Source: Apostichopus japonicus (lineage: Eukaryota; Echinodermata; Holothuroidea; Aspidochirotida; Stichopodidae). From it: a DNA stretch of 64,000 nt. Each line of letters begins with the position of its first letter. Within the stretch, counting starts at the first letter, position 1. Location: NCBI RefSeq assembly GCF_037975245.1, contig NC_092573.1, positions 1,922,501 through 1,986,500 of the forward strand, given 5' to 3'. Of this stretch, positions 36,821-49,769 are shown piece after piece. The notes under the pieces are model-generated. The model was not told the origin of the DNA and made no database searches. It saw nothing but the letters and a program-made list of their open reading frames with translations. A program made the translations under genes and the position numbers.

Positions 36821-38814
36821 TTACATACGACAGTGGCAGGCGGGTAATTTACATATAAACGGATACAAGAAAAGTGTCCCGTTAATCTCATAGTCTACCC
36901 ACTGTCCATGATAATCGGGATGTCCCCACATCATTACACAATCTTCATCCGCGTAGAGGTCCCCACTGGGTTCGCCTACACCCCAGTTGCTGAAATCCAC
37001 ATCTGTTCCATCTGTGTAAGTCCATACACCTTCTTGCTCGATATCGTTAAGTCCGATCCACACACCTGGATGTATGGCCAAGGGATGAACGTCAGTCTGC
37101 TGAAAAGGACGAATGAGAATTAATAAACTGACGAACTTGCGGGTGTTATGATCCGTATAGTCTTTGGATAAAGGGGGAGGTGGGGCAGGAGATGGTAAGA
37201 GAGAGGTGTTGGGGGAATTACCAACTTTAACAACTCGTGATTTCGAAAGATAACCTACAATTGAACTAACTTCAGAACCATATACGGACATGAACTGTTG
37301 CTATTGGTTTGCATTTACGTCGTAACATATTTTTGGTACCGTGACGTGACCTTGCAAAGGTGACCCAAACAATAACAATCATGATGCCTCCAAACAACAC
37401 TGTCTGAACGAGTCTCATTCAAATAATAAATCGTCTGAGCTGCAAATTTATTCGGGCACGAATAAAATGAGTCTGTTAGTATACCGGTAAGGTAGTATAT
37501 ATATACACAGTTACTCATAATACTCCAAAATAATTGTTCAGTAATTTAACTAAAACAGCAAGAAAGGCAAAAAAAGAAGACAGAAATTTCAAATGTCGTC
37601 TGGAACATAAAGCATGTTTTTTGTTCTGAGTTGTAATGTGTAAGGCTTGCAGGTTAGGCCATTGCATGAAATTTCATATGTCGTCACTAACATAATGCAT
37701 GGCTTTGTTCTGAGTTGTAATTTGTTAGTCTGGCATGTTAGCCTGCCAATACATGAAATTTCAAATGTCGTAAGGAACATACTGCATGTTTTTTCCTTAT
37801 ATAGTTGTAATGTGTTAGGCTATACAGGTTAGGCCAATACATGAAATTTCAAATGTCGTCACTAACATAATGCATGGTTATGTTCTGAGTTGTAATGTGT
37901 TAGGCTTGCAGGTTAGGCCTATTGTAATGTGTTAGGCTTGCAGGTTAGACCAATGCATGAAATTTCAAATAAACAGATATTCTAAACTTGCCGTCATGTT
38001 TGCTTCTTCGTAGTTATCTGTAAACATTTGATAGATATAGTTTTGTTCTTCCATCGAGTGAATTGAGGCGAGATGAACGTTATCGTTCCAAAAGAGAGTT
38101 TGTGTCGGCTTAAAGTCTTGACAGAATGCCTCCGCTTGCCACCATTTTACAACTGATGGAAAATATCTGTTGATCAGAAAAGAACAGGATATAGTAGATG
38201 CGGTCATATTAAATAATAGAAACTAAACCATACAGATCAATGTTTGTTGATTTTTTTCATATAAGTACCACTGGTTGATGTGAAACCCAAGAGAATTCAC
38301 CCAGTCATGTAAAACGGATTCTCTCTTCTGTTTTTCGGTGTTTTTCGTCTTGTATAGGTACCAGTCTATGAATATCTTGCCATATCCTTGTCGGTGCCTT
38401 CAGCCTTGACAGGCTCAATCAATGAAAATGCCTACCTTAGGCCTATATATTTAGTCCAATATTCGAATCGCCGGAAGCGATAATGTAACTTGTTTTAACC
38501 TACACGTTTTGAAATACATTTCACAATATGGAGGCAAAACAAACGGAATATAATGTATAGCATACTACTAGATAAACATAAATCCACGGTTTAATCACCG
38601 ATAATGGTTTAAATCCACTAGTCTTCTCTGAAACGCTAAGCCTTTGTTTAACTTAATAAATTATAGGCCTATGTTAACAAGAAACTATATATTAATACCT
38701 GTAACAGGATTCATTAAAATAGGTCCAATATGGCGGACATCGTCCAATTGTGTTAGCCGATCTAAATCCATTAAGAACTACCAAGGATAACAAAAGCAAA
38801 GATGGTAACTCCAT
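36821..38814 (-). CDS. Secreted C-type lectin, copy 1, 189 aa, 3 exons
   Basis: Minus-strand exons: 38814-38699 (signal peptide and CTLD start), 38166-37992 and 37099-36821 (TAA). Phases are 2 then 0, totalling 190 codons. Residues 1-20 form a signal peptide (MELPSLLLLSLVVLNGFRSA). A single C-type lectin domain follows: CPPYWTYFNESCYR (26-39), KWWQAEAFC, HLASIHSMEEQ, then the diagnostic WIGLNDIEQEGVWTYTDGT (111-129). The Ca2+/sugar site reads EPS at 140-142 and WVD at 164-166 rather than canonical EPN/WND, so classic mannose-type binding is doubtful. The C-terminus is FICKLPACHCRM. The second intron uses a GC donor (ACG/GCAAGT at 37991-37990) where copy 2 has GT. A near-identical gene lies 10.4 kb downstream in window coordinates, so this is a tandem duplicate. 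Likely an innate-immune or agglutinating secreted lectin. Confidence 0.88.
37588..37968 (+). repeat. ~88-bp tandem repeat, about 4.5 copies, in lectin copy 1 intron 2
   Basis: Each unit contains CATGAAATTTCAAATGTCGT, then CTGAGTTGTAATGTGTTAGG and CTTGCAGGTTAGGCC. Copies alternate between CACTAACATAATGCATGG and GGAACATA forms. The array lies between exons 2 and 3 of lectin copy 1 and abuts exon 2; copy 2 lacks it. Confidence 0.85.
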
Positions 38815-39870
38815 GACAGTATTCAAAGAAATAATTGTCTCCAAAATTTGGTACAATTTAATATAACTTAGTCTATCGCAGAAAATCACTGAAAGTAGGC
38901 GCTCTTTCAGAATATTTACATACCATGACAATATAGACAATGTGTTCTTGTTAAACTTTTTCCTTCTGTACACCAGTGCATATGAACAGTGAAGGTGGCG
39001 GGTGGGGAGGGGCGTGTACGGGGGGGTGGAGATCTTCCGTTTATTTATTATTATTGATATTTTTTAAAATTATTATTATGATTTTTGTTATTATTATTAT
39101 TGATAATTTTTAATTAATTATGATTATGATTATTATGATTTTGATTATTATTATTACTGTTATTATTATTATTACTATTATTATTTTCTTTCTTCTTTCC
39201 ATCTCATTTATTCACGATTATTAAACATGTATATGTTACATCAATTATATTTAGAGTTCTGATAACAACATTGGTATGTCATCTGAATGATACAAAGGAA
39301 TTATTTACATAATTCGAAAATTGATTCTGAATTGAGTATTTATTCTTCTCCTCTTATACCGAAAATATATGTAAACATATCCAGAAAAACAAACCTTCAG
39401 TGAATACAAAACTCACGCTTACACACGCGCAAAAAAGTACATATACATACACATACAAATACCTACACACACACCTACAAAACGTACAAATACAGAGACA
39501 CACATGCATACAAACACGTACGTACGAACATAAACACCCCCCCCCCCCCCCACACACACACACAAGTAAAACAAAGCACAGTGAGGAATAAAACAGCGAA
39601 AAACATCAGTAAGGTAGATGATAAGCAGAAGTTAAGTCAAGAGTCGCAATGTTCATTGATTGAATGAGAAAAACAAGTCCTTAATGCCATGTATTTTCTA
39701 CGAGCAGAGCTAGTAGAGTTTCGCTTCGAGGCAATGTGCTTCTCAACGTTAAGAATGAATTTCATTTTATAGAAGAAATTGTAGCAGTCAGGCTTAACAT
39801 TGTTTTGTTTACAATTGAAGATAAAGTAATATTTGATGTGAAGGATAAAATAATTCAATGGGTTGTAACC
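38815..39870. other. Lectin copy 1 upstream region with simple repeats
   Basis: This holds the promoter side of the minus-strand lectin gene; no core motif can be assigned. A TTA/ATT-rich imperfect microsatellite lies at 39040-39190, and a CA/ACACAC-rich tract ending in a C run at 39420-39565. Open frames here are low-complexity artefacts. Confidence 0.5.
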
Positions 39871-39872
39871 TG

Positions 39873-41515
39873 TTACCAGTTTACCGAAGAAAAGATCTTT
39901 TTTGAGCAGATAAACTGTCTACCAAAAACTTTCTGTTCGCAATCTAAATGGAAATTAGACGTCACATGACAGGACCAGAATAAATGTTCAATAGTGTCCT
40001 CATCCATATTGCAAAATATACAGAGCGGAGAAGCCGCTATTTTCATTAACTTTAAAAGCCGATTGGTTTCTAAGATGCGGTGTAAGAATCTGAATTGGTA
40101 ATATTGTATTTTTGCTTCAGAAAGCGTACGGGAAGGCACCTTAAATATAACTAACCAATCATCCTGAGAGAAGTCAAAGGTAACGCTCCATTTAGAGCAG
40201 GCATTTGGCTGGAGTGAAATACAGTCTATAAGGCGAGGATAGACTACTTGTGACAATTTAGAAAAGCTAGACATAAGATTGACAAGGTGATATTGCTGTT
40301 CCTCGACACCGTTTTCTAAACTGACGGAATCTTTCCAGCTTCTAGGAATTGCAGAAATGATCCCATAAAAACAAGTAAAAGGATACCTTAAATATCTTAA
40401 ATTTGGTTAGAAAAGCATTGAAGGACAATTGCTTCCCTTCTGGCAAAAATTTATCCTTAACAAACAGTTAACCGGCGACGTGAAGTTTTTTGTCATAAAC
40501 AATGGTATTATCAATTCTAATAAAATGATTATTCTAAAGGATTTGGTCACCAAAGTGATCCAAGGGTTTCTTTAAAGGTAACTTTACTCCAAGCCATGCA
40601 AATTTGCTTAATAAAGATATTTTTGATACACGAAATATCCTCGACATGAAAATTACATTTGAAGAGCAACTCTTTATCAAACGGCGAAAGAGGGGAATGA
40701 AAAAAAAAGAGCTTCCAATACCCGGTGTTGGCATTATTACAGTAACGCTTGACCTATGAAGTTTTAAGAGCTTCCACAAAGCTGTGAACATGTATTATTT
40801 TTAAACCTCCCTTTTCAATTGGGTTATACATAGAAAGTCTCTTAACTTTGTCAGGATTCCCGTTCCAAATAAAGTCAAAAATAATACTTTGGATTTTATT
40901 AATAAAGTCTTTTGGGGGTCTAGGCAGAACCGGAAAAGGAAGACGAGTTGGCTGATTGCAAAAGACTTCACTATTGTGTTTCTGCCAATAGGTGTGAGAT
41001 CACGCCCATTCCAAACTCTTAAGCTGGTGTTTCAGCCTAGCCAGATAGCTTCTGCTCATAGTTTAAGCGAAAGAGATCGTTACCATTGTGAGTAAAGTTG
41101 ATACCGAGATACCTAATAGGAGCGTTAGTAATCAAAATATTGAATTCACTGATATGAACTGGATTATTTGAAATGAAAGGACCAAGGGGAAGAAACTGGG
41201 ATTTGCTGAAATTAATTTTGAGACCTGATGCTAGTCGAAAATTCTCTAAGGTATTCAGCACCTTAACAGTACTGTTGCGGGTACCGTCTAAGAAGAAGGT
41301 GGTGTCGTCGGCATACTGTTGTACTTTAATCTCCAGGCCAAATTTGTTTATACCCTTGACTGTGTTGTCACAAATAATTTTTCTAGCTAAAATATCTGCA
41401 CAAAGAATAAAGAGGTACGGGTTAAGGGGACAACCTTGCCTTACTCTTCTCTGAATAGGGAAGAAACCTGTCGAATGACCATTGTATAGAACACAGGAAG
41501 AACTACCAGTGTATA
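39873..41515 (-). mobile_element. LINE A (non-LTR retrotransposon), 3' part with reverse transcriptase
   Basis: The minus strand encodes decayed ORF2 pieces. 41515-41037 contains the RT core: RVRQGCPLNPYLFILCADIL followed by the YADD catalytic box (QQYADDTTFFLDG) and GLKINFSKSQ. Further 3', 40274-39873 encodes the C-terminal region with a zinc-knuckle-like CxxC...H...C motif (PLCIFCNMDEDTIEHLFWSC). Frameshifts separate the pieces, so the element is dead. Its 5' RT part is displaced to 44390-44095 by an insertion. Confidence 0.85.
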
Positions 41516-41674
41516 GAGCATTTCGTTGGGATAAGGATATTACGATGGACGGCAAAATAATTAAATGTGTAACTGAAACTAAGTTTCTTGGTATTAATAT
41601 TGATAGCAAACTTTCTTGGAATAACCATATTTCGTCAGTATGTAACACTGTAGCAAAAAATACTGGTATATTAT

Positions 41675-43374
41675 CAGTGGCGTCGCCAAGGGGGGGCCAG
41701 GGGGCACGTGCCCCCCCTGGAAAACCCAGTGCCCCCCGAGTGCCCCCCCATCTGAGATTTGGGTTGGTAAAAAAATATATATATATAGTTTGTTATATTC
41801 AACTCCCATCATCTGAGTTGGTTTTTCATAAGGACAAAGAAGCACAGTAATTCGTATTTTCTTCAAATGAGCTGCGAAAAATGAAAAAGTTTATCCTTGA
41901 ACGTCGGGTATCGAAGTGTAACCCGCGCCATCACAACAGGTGTCGATATTTACATTGAATGTGTCAGTGCTCACGCCATACCAGCGGATATACACGTCCG
42001 CTTCGCGAGCTACATGACTGTGAGAAGGGAGAGTACTGCAATATGTTGCCTTGGTCTGATGTTGACAGGTTAGGAGCTGACGATATGTGAGAATGTGAAG
42101 GTCCGCAGGCACCATACTTGCCTATATTTGTGGACCCATATATTAACCCCGTTGTGTAGGGGGTGCAGAGGTCATTTGAGGTCAGATGCTTGTATGAACA
42201 AATGGCGAATGTTCACACTTGCATACTGAGCCATACTCGATGTGTGATCAAACTTTGGATTGCATGGTGAGATCCCTGATAGGAGCCAATAACGATGCTG
42301 GAACCTGTTACATCTTAACAGATAATGGGCGAAAATGAGAAGGACACAAAGGAGTCGGGGGTCATGCACACATTAATTCAACAAATGTAGGTTCTATTGA
42401 TAGGGTTAGGCATAATATCGACAGCATGTGGTTCATATCCTCTGCAAAATTCTGCGCCTTGTTAAAATCATTACCTCAAAAATAGCAATTTCTGGAGATA
42501 TCTTCAGATCGAATTTAGCATCAAATGCGGCAGCATTTTGCATCTAGCCCATCCTCCGTATGCGAAAATTTCCCAAAGGGGGATGGGGGCAGTGGCGGCG
42601 GAACCGGGGGGCTCACCCCCCAGTGAAAAAGTTGAGGGGCAAATGCATGATAAGCCCCCCAATATTTACCAAGGCTCCGAAACGTGCATCTGCCCATTTT
42701 TCAATGCATACTTGTCGATCTGTCCGATGCACAAGTATACTATATAGGTGTAATAATTTTAGTAAATTCTGGGGGACCCTCGGCCCGTCCCCTGGCTATA
42801 GACCACATTGTCACCCCAACCGCGTCTTCGCGCCCCGTGAAAAGTGGAAGCAGTGAGTGTGAGTACCGGTAAGCGCAACACAACTTCGTCTTAGGCCAAT
42901 GACTTGCTTCATTTCAGCCAGTTCTCCAACATCCCCTTACTACCCTCAAAAACGTCTTTGCGAGTACACTACGAGTAATAGCTACTCTCTTAAAACACCA
43001 TCGAATATACAAATTGCAATGTTTTAACAGACTTTTACGTGCAATCTGAGAAATTGCAGGCTTGAGACCCATATTTTAGGGCTAGGTATTCGCAGCATAA
43101 AACACTCGGGAAGTGCCGTTTCCGGCCATCTAGGGGTGTGAAAAACCCAAAAATTTCTTGTACGCTCCGCGCCAACCGATGGTGGCGCTCCGCTTAGATA
43201 GTCTCCACACATTAGCCCCTCCCAATAATATCCCATTCCGCCGCGACTGGAGGGAGCACGCCCTCCCCTTAGACCCCTCCCCCAGGACGGCGATCCGTGT
43301 CCACCTAAGTGCCCCCCATCAAATGCTGGTGCCCCCCTGTGCCCCCCAGACTGAAAAGTCTGGTGACGCCACTG
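41675..43374. mobile_element. hAT-like non-autonomous DNA transposon (1.7 kb) inserted in LINE B
   Basis: Terminal inverted repeats CAGTGGCGTCGCCA and TGGTGACGCCACTG (one mismatch) are flanked by a perfect 8-bp target duplication TATATTAT at 41667-41674 and 43375-43382. The sub-terminal sequence is rich in GTGCCCCCC. Excision restores the LINE B reading frame across the site, which independently confirms the boundaries. No intact transposase is evident. Confidence 0.9.
42590..43249. mobile_element. Possible further MITE nested inside the hAT-like element
   Basis: The left end CAGTGGCGGCGGAACC and right end ATTCCGCCGCGACTG are inverted repeats with one or two mismatches. No clear target duplication was seen. 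Internal sequence around 43085-43210 (CTTGTACGCTCCGCGCCAAC, GATGGTGGCGCTCCGCTTAG) recurs at 45960-46075. Confidence 0.4.
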
Positions 43375-44094
43375 TATATTATCTAAACTGAAATATTTCC
43401 TCCCACAGCATGTCCTTAGAATGCTTTATCAAACACTAGTTCTGCCACACCTATCCTATTGTACAACTATTTGGTCTGGTACATACAATGTTAACATTGA
43501 CCGCCTAAATATTCTCCAAAAGAGGGCTATACGTCACATTGCTAATGCCCCACGCTTGATCATACTAGTGGAATATTCAAGTCCCTAAATTTATTAAAAC
43601 TCGGTGATATTATAACAGTCAAGGTTGCTACCTTTGCTTACAAAGCATGGAATGGATTACTGCCAGTCACTTTTAATGACTTTATTTGTAGTAACAGAGT
43701 CTTACATAACCATCACACAAGACAAGCCGACAACGCTCATTGCAAATTTTACCATAGTAACATAGGGAAATTCGGTCTTCGAAACAGAGCAATACAAATT
43801 TGGAATGATCTATCAAAAAATTTGAAGTTCATTACTTCAACACCCACATTCACCAGGCATTTGAAAAAGGAGTACATTAACTCGTACTAGTAATATTTAA
43901 TCTTTTCACGTATCCATCTCAGCGTCACTAGGATATTATTACTGTATATTTAATCATTACGTATATTCTATATTATAAATATTTGTTCATTTTTCTGTTC
44001 TTTTCTCCCAGGGAGTCTCCTACCTTGTTAAGTCTTTTATGACTTTTTAGGAGACTTCCTTTCCCTTTGTACACAATTGGCGATAAAACAAATA

Positions 44095-44395
44095 AATGAA
44101 TTAATAGTGTTTTGATCCAACGTCGAAAACTGTTCCCAAAGTTGAAATAAATAAGAGTGTGGTCAATAAAATCCCAATCGATACAACCAAAAAGCTTTTT
44201 TCAAAATCAATAAAGAACAAAAGACCCGGAATGTTATTTGTGGTAGTGTGATCGATTAGGTCCAGCACAAAACGAATGTTTTCCCCAATAAACTTATTTT
44301 TGATGAAAACCAGTCTGATAATCCCCAACAGTATTGTCGACGATCCGTTTTAACCGGTTAGCTAATGCTTTTGCTCTTGTCTAGTATTATTAACA
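44095..44395 (-). mobile_element. LINE A, displaced upstream reverse transcriptase fragment
   Basis: Minus-strand frames encode the N-terminal RT palm of a LINE: ALANRLKRIVDNTVGDYQTG, then FIKNKFIGENIRFVLDLIDH and the LLFFIDFEKSF catalytic-box region, ending at RRWIKTL. This continues directly into YTGSSSC at 41515, on the far side of LINE B. At least one frameshift is present. Confidence 0.8.
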
Positions 44396-45390
44396 TTTAG
44401 TTTAATTAGTTTTTTTTTCCACTGGTTTAATAAAAAAAAGAATATATTGGACAGTGAGGCAAGGGTAAATCAATAAAACGTTACTGTTTGTGTTTTACCA
44501 ATGGCCCGTTTCAGTAATGTAATTACACTAGCTGGGAAGCTTGTTTATGTTACATATATACACGGCAGTTCTCTGAGAGTAGTTTGCAAACAAGTATATG
44601 TTAAAGGGGAAAGACTCAATTCGTTTGGTGCATGCATGTATTACGTTTCCTCACATGGACATTTTTGTAATACAACGTAAATTATATAGCAGCGTCAGGC
44701 ACATAATGAAGACAAAACAGAGCATAAAGAATAATAATAATACAGTTTAGAAGATGCATATATTCTTACCGCAGAAGATCATTTTACAAACATTCTCACT
44801 TTCGTGTGACTCTACATGTTGCGAGAATTAGGCTCAAAAGTAACATACATATTATTAATAGGGGCGGATCCAAGGTTGTGGGGTTGTACCCCGCCCCGTT
44901 TCCACCCCACACAAGACATAAAGACAGGTATTAACATAACGATAACCTCTCGTTTAGACCTAATTATATACCTATAATTTATAGTCTAAATATGCTTCAG
45001 AATATATATATATTATTTCGCGTTTAATATTTCAATTGTTTTCTGACCGGGTGGACCCCTAGACCCCCATTAATTGGAGCCGGCTTCAACGACCACAGGG
45101 CCACACCCATCCCCCTTAAAATCCTGGTTATGTCCCTGCTTACACCCCTGCAAACAGAACATGCCGGGAAGTATGGAGTCTTTCACAATTAAGACTAACT
45201 TTCCCGATAAATAACCTCCAGTAAATAGGTTCCAATATTCGATCACGAAAAAGGTTCATGAATTGTTGCGATGAAGACCGCTAATGGTTGCTATTTCATG
45301 TAAAATTGAAAGATTCTTTATTAATAATAGTAACTTTATAGAGATATAAATAAAAAAGTGAGTTCATGGCATGTATTTAATGATGCTCGA
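44396..45390. other. Intergenic, possible MITE at 44862-45145
   Basis: No gene seen. AGGGGCGGATCCAAGG near 44862 and AATCCTGGTTATGTCCCTG near 45120 are weakly inverted ends of the widespread invertebrate GGCGGATCC-type MITE, but boundaries and target duplication are not clear. Confidence 0.3.
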
Positions 45391-45414
45391 TAATTGATAG
45401 GCTAAAATTATGCG

Positions 45415-45463
<49 letters not shown>

Positions 45464-45482
45464 CGCATAATTTTAGCCTATC

Positions 45483-45487
<5 letters not shown>
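45391..45487. repeat. Perfect long palindrome around an (AT)n core
   Basis: The arm TAATTGATAGGCTAAAATTA plus TGCGCTATA is mirrored exactly by TATAGCGCATAATTTTAGCC plus TATCAATTA around a pure (TA)n core of about 40 bases. The whole ~97 bp is self-complementary and could extrude as a cruciform. A second TA run follows at 45486-45522. Confidence 0.9.
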
Positions 45488-45525
<38 letters not shown>

Positions 45526-45530
45526 GTGCG

Positions 45531-46100
45531 TATCCAGGGGGGGCGTTGGGGGCGCGCGCCCCCCGGGTAAGGAAAAGAGGAGAGAAAAAAGGGAAAAGGA
45601 GGGGAAAAAAGAAAAGGAGGAGAGGAAGGAAGGGAAAAGAAAAAGAAAAAAGAGAGAAAAAGGAGAAAAGGAGGGAGTAGAAGCCCAGACCTCGGGAAGA
45701 GAAAGATCCCTATTATATACACAGGGTAGCCAGTGACAGATCAAGGATTACGGAGGGGGTGTGCGCCTCACCCTACCCCTTACCCCGAAAACTCCATTTT
45801 TGACGTTTCCGTTTTTCCTCTCTCACTAATGTACTTGAACTCGACCGAGTCGTCGGGGAACATAACGCATTTCGGGAAGAGGGCGACCGCCCCCCCCCCA
45901 AGCAAATTTTCTTTATGACATCGCTAGTAATTTCAAAATAGACAATGCTTAGATGCAACTTACAAGGCCTGGGAAGTGCCATATCCAGCGATCTGGGAAG
46001 CATTTTCGGCCAAAATTTTTCTTGTACGCTTCGCGCCAACTCATGGTGGCGCTTCGCTTAGATAGTTTGCCTACAGGCTTCGCCCTCCCTTGGCAATTAA
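45531..46100. mobile_element. Degraded GC-rich DNA-transposon sequence, A/G-rich insert
   Basis: TGCGTATCCAGGGGGGGCGT followed by GGGGGCGCGCGCCCCCCGGG near 45535-45565 resembles the end of a hAT-type MITE and is followed by a purine-rich (GGAAAAGG-type) tract to about 45690. At 45960-46075 the sequence matches the interior of the 42590-43249 element. Boundaries are not resolved. Confidence 0.4.
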
Positions 46101-46216
46101 TTACTCGCTACACGCCTGTTCGAATTTGTAAAGCAAAGAGCAGATATAACATCATATCAATGAGCATTGAAATGCATGTTCCACGATAAACAGCCTCAAA
46201 AACTGTCAATGTTTGT

Positions 46217-46656
46217 AGTCAAAGGCGTAGGAGCCAGATTGGATTTGGGGGCTGTAATGACTTGCCCGAAAAAAAAGCCAAAATTTTTCGCGCGCCAAGC
46301 GCGCATTCAACATGTCGATGCCAATATCATATAGGCAAGATCGGTCATTACATTGTATGGCATCGTGTACCGCACGGTCCGTCAAAGTTGCACAGTATAC
46401 CGCCGGATGCTAATGTAAACAACCAAATGTATTATGTAGATGGAGAAAAAGCATACAGATCCATTTATGTCAAAACTCTCTTTTACAGTAGAAATGTCGG
46501 CCAAGCTTACAACTTTAATTAAATTACCAAGGAGATAATTTTAAGCTTTTCATTGCTATTTATTTTTCTTTCAGTAGGTGCCCGAAAAAAATGGGAAAAC
46601 AATTGGGGGGGGGGGGCTGCAGCCCCCGCCTCCTACGGGACCTACGCCTATGAGTG
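46217..46656. mobile_element. Probable MITE with GGCGTAGG inverted ends
   Basis: The left end CAAAGGCGTAGGAGCC and right end CCTACGGGACCTACGCCTATG share an inverted ATAGGCGTAGG-like terminus; both ends carry TGCCCGAAAAAAA-type sequence inside. No target duplication could be assigned. Confidence 0.4.
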
Positions 46657-47274
46657 AAGTGTTCGGTTTCGATATACCTGATATCGGAAATATCTCCTAT
46701 TTTTCTGTTCCTTCAACCAAGTTTTGTAAAAGCCATTATAAGAGGTTGCAATATTTCTACACCAATAAATTAACTGTGTCGGAATTTTCCAAAATTTCCT
46801 CACCAACATTCTTCATCATACTTTCAAGTTCAAGTTCAAGTTCAATCTAAATATTATAAGTGCACGTAGTATAGTGGTGATGCAGTTGTCACTTTTTCTT
46901 TCTTTCTTTCTTTACTAGTTTTCCTTGAAAGTACCCGTGATCGAGGCTTTTTAATCTTGAAATCAATTCTCAACTAGTAACAATGATAGTCAGGCTATAA
47001 AGATGTCACACATTATTATTTGGGTAAATTAAAAGAACTTTTCAAACAGACTAAGAAAGAGTAGACGAAATCAACTGTATCATTGTTCAAAAAGTATTTT
47101 ACAAACACACACATACAGGCTGGCATAAACACACCATACACACACACAGACACATAATCTATATAGATAAAATGTAAAAACCTTTACTCTGTTATAACCT
47201 ACTCCAGCTGTCGGCCGTTGAGAAGCCTTTCTTTATTATTTCATGATCATTTCGTCGTTTTCATAAATAATAAC
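46657..47274. other. Intergenic downstream of lectin copy 2
   Basis: No gene seen. A TTCAAG/CAAGTT run lies at 46826-46850 and a CTTT run near 46897-46912. A minus-strand AATAAA at 47237-47232, about 40 bases after the lectin stop, is the likely poly(A) signal of copy 2. Confidence 0.5.

Positions 47275-49769
<2,495 letters not shown>

Larger units (their letters stand above)
41516..44094 (+). mobile_element. LINE B, 5'-truncated non-LTR retrotransposon inserted in LINE A
   Basis: On the + strand, 41516-41674 encodes an RT C-terminal segment (ETKFLGINIDSKLSWNNHIS). After a 1.7-kb interruption, 43375-43890 continues with LVLPHLSYCTTIW, LQKRAIRHIAN and a final HLKKEYINSY stop. A one-base frameshift lies near 43570. 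The 3' end has an inverted repeat (GGGAGTCTCCTACC / TTAGGAGACTTCC), then an AATAAATGAATTA tail, resembling CR1/L2-like 3' ends. An ATAG-like short duplication flanks it. Removing LINE B rejoins LINE A in frame (WIKTL + YTGSSS). Confidence 0.8.

Noticed and set aside
45481-45744. 87-aa Ser/Phe/Pro-rich minus-strand frame
   Set aside because: Arises from a purine-rich tract and a (TA)n run in transposon debris.
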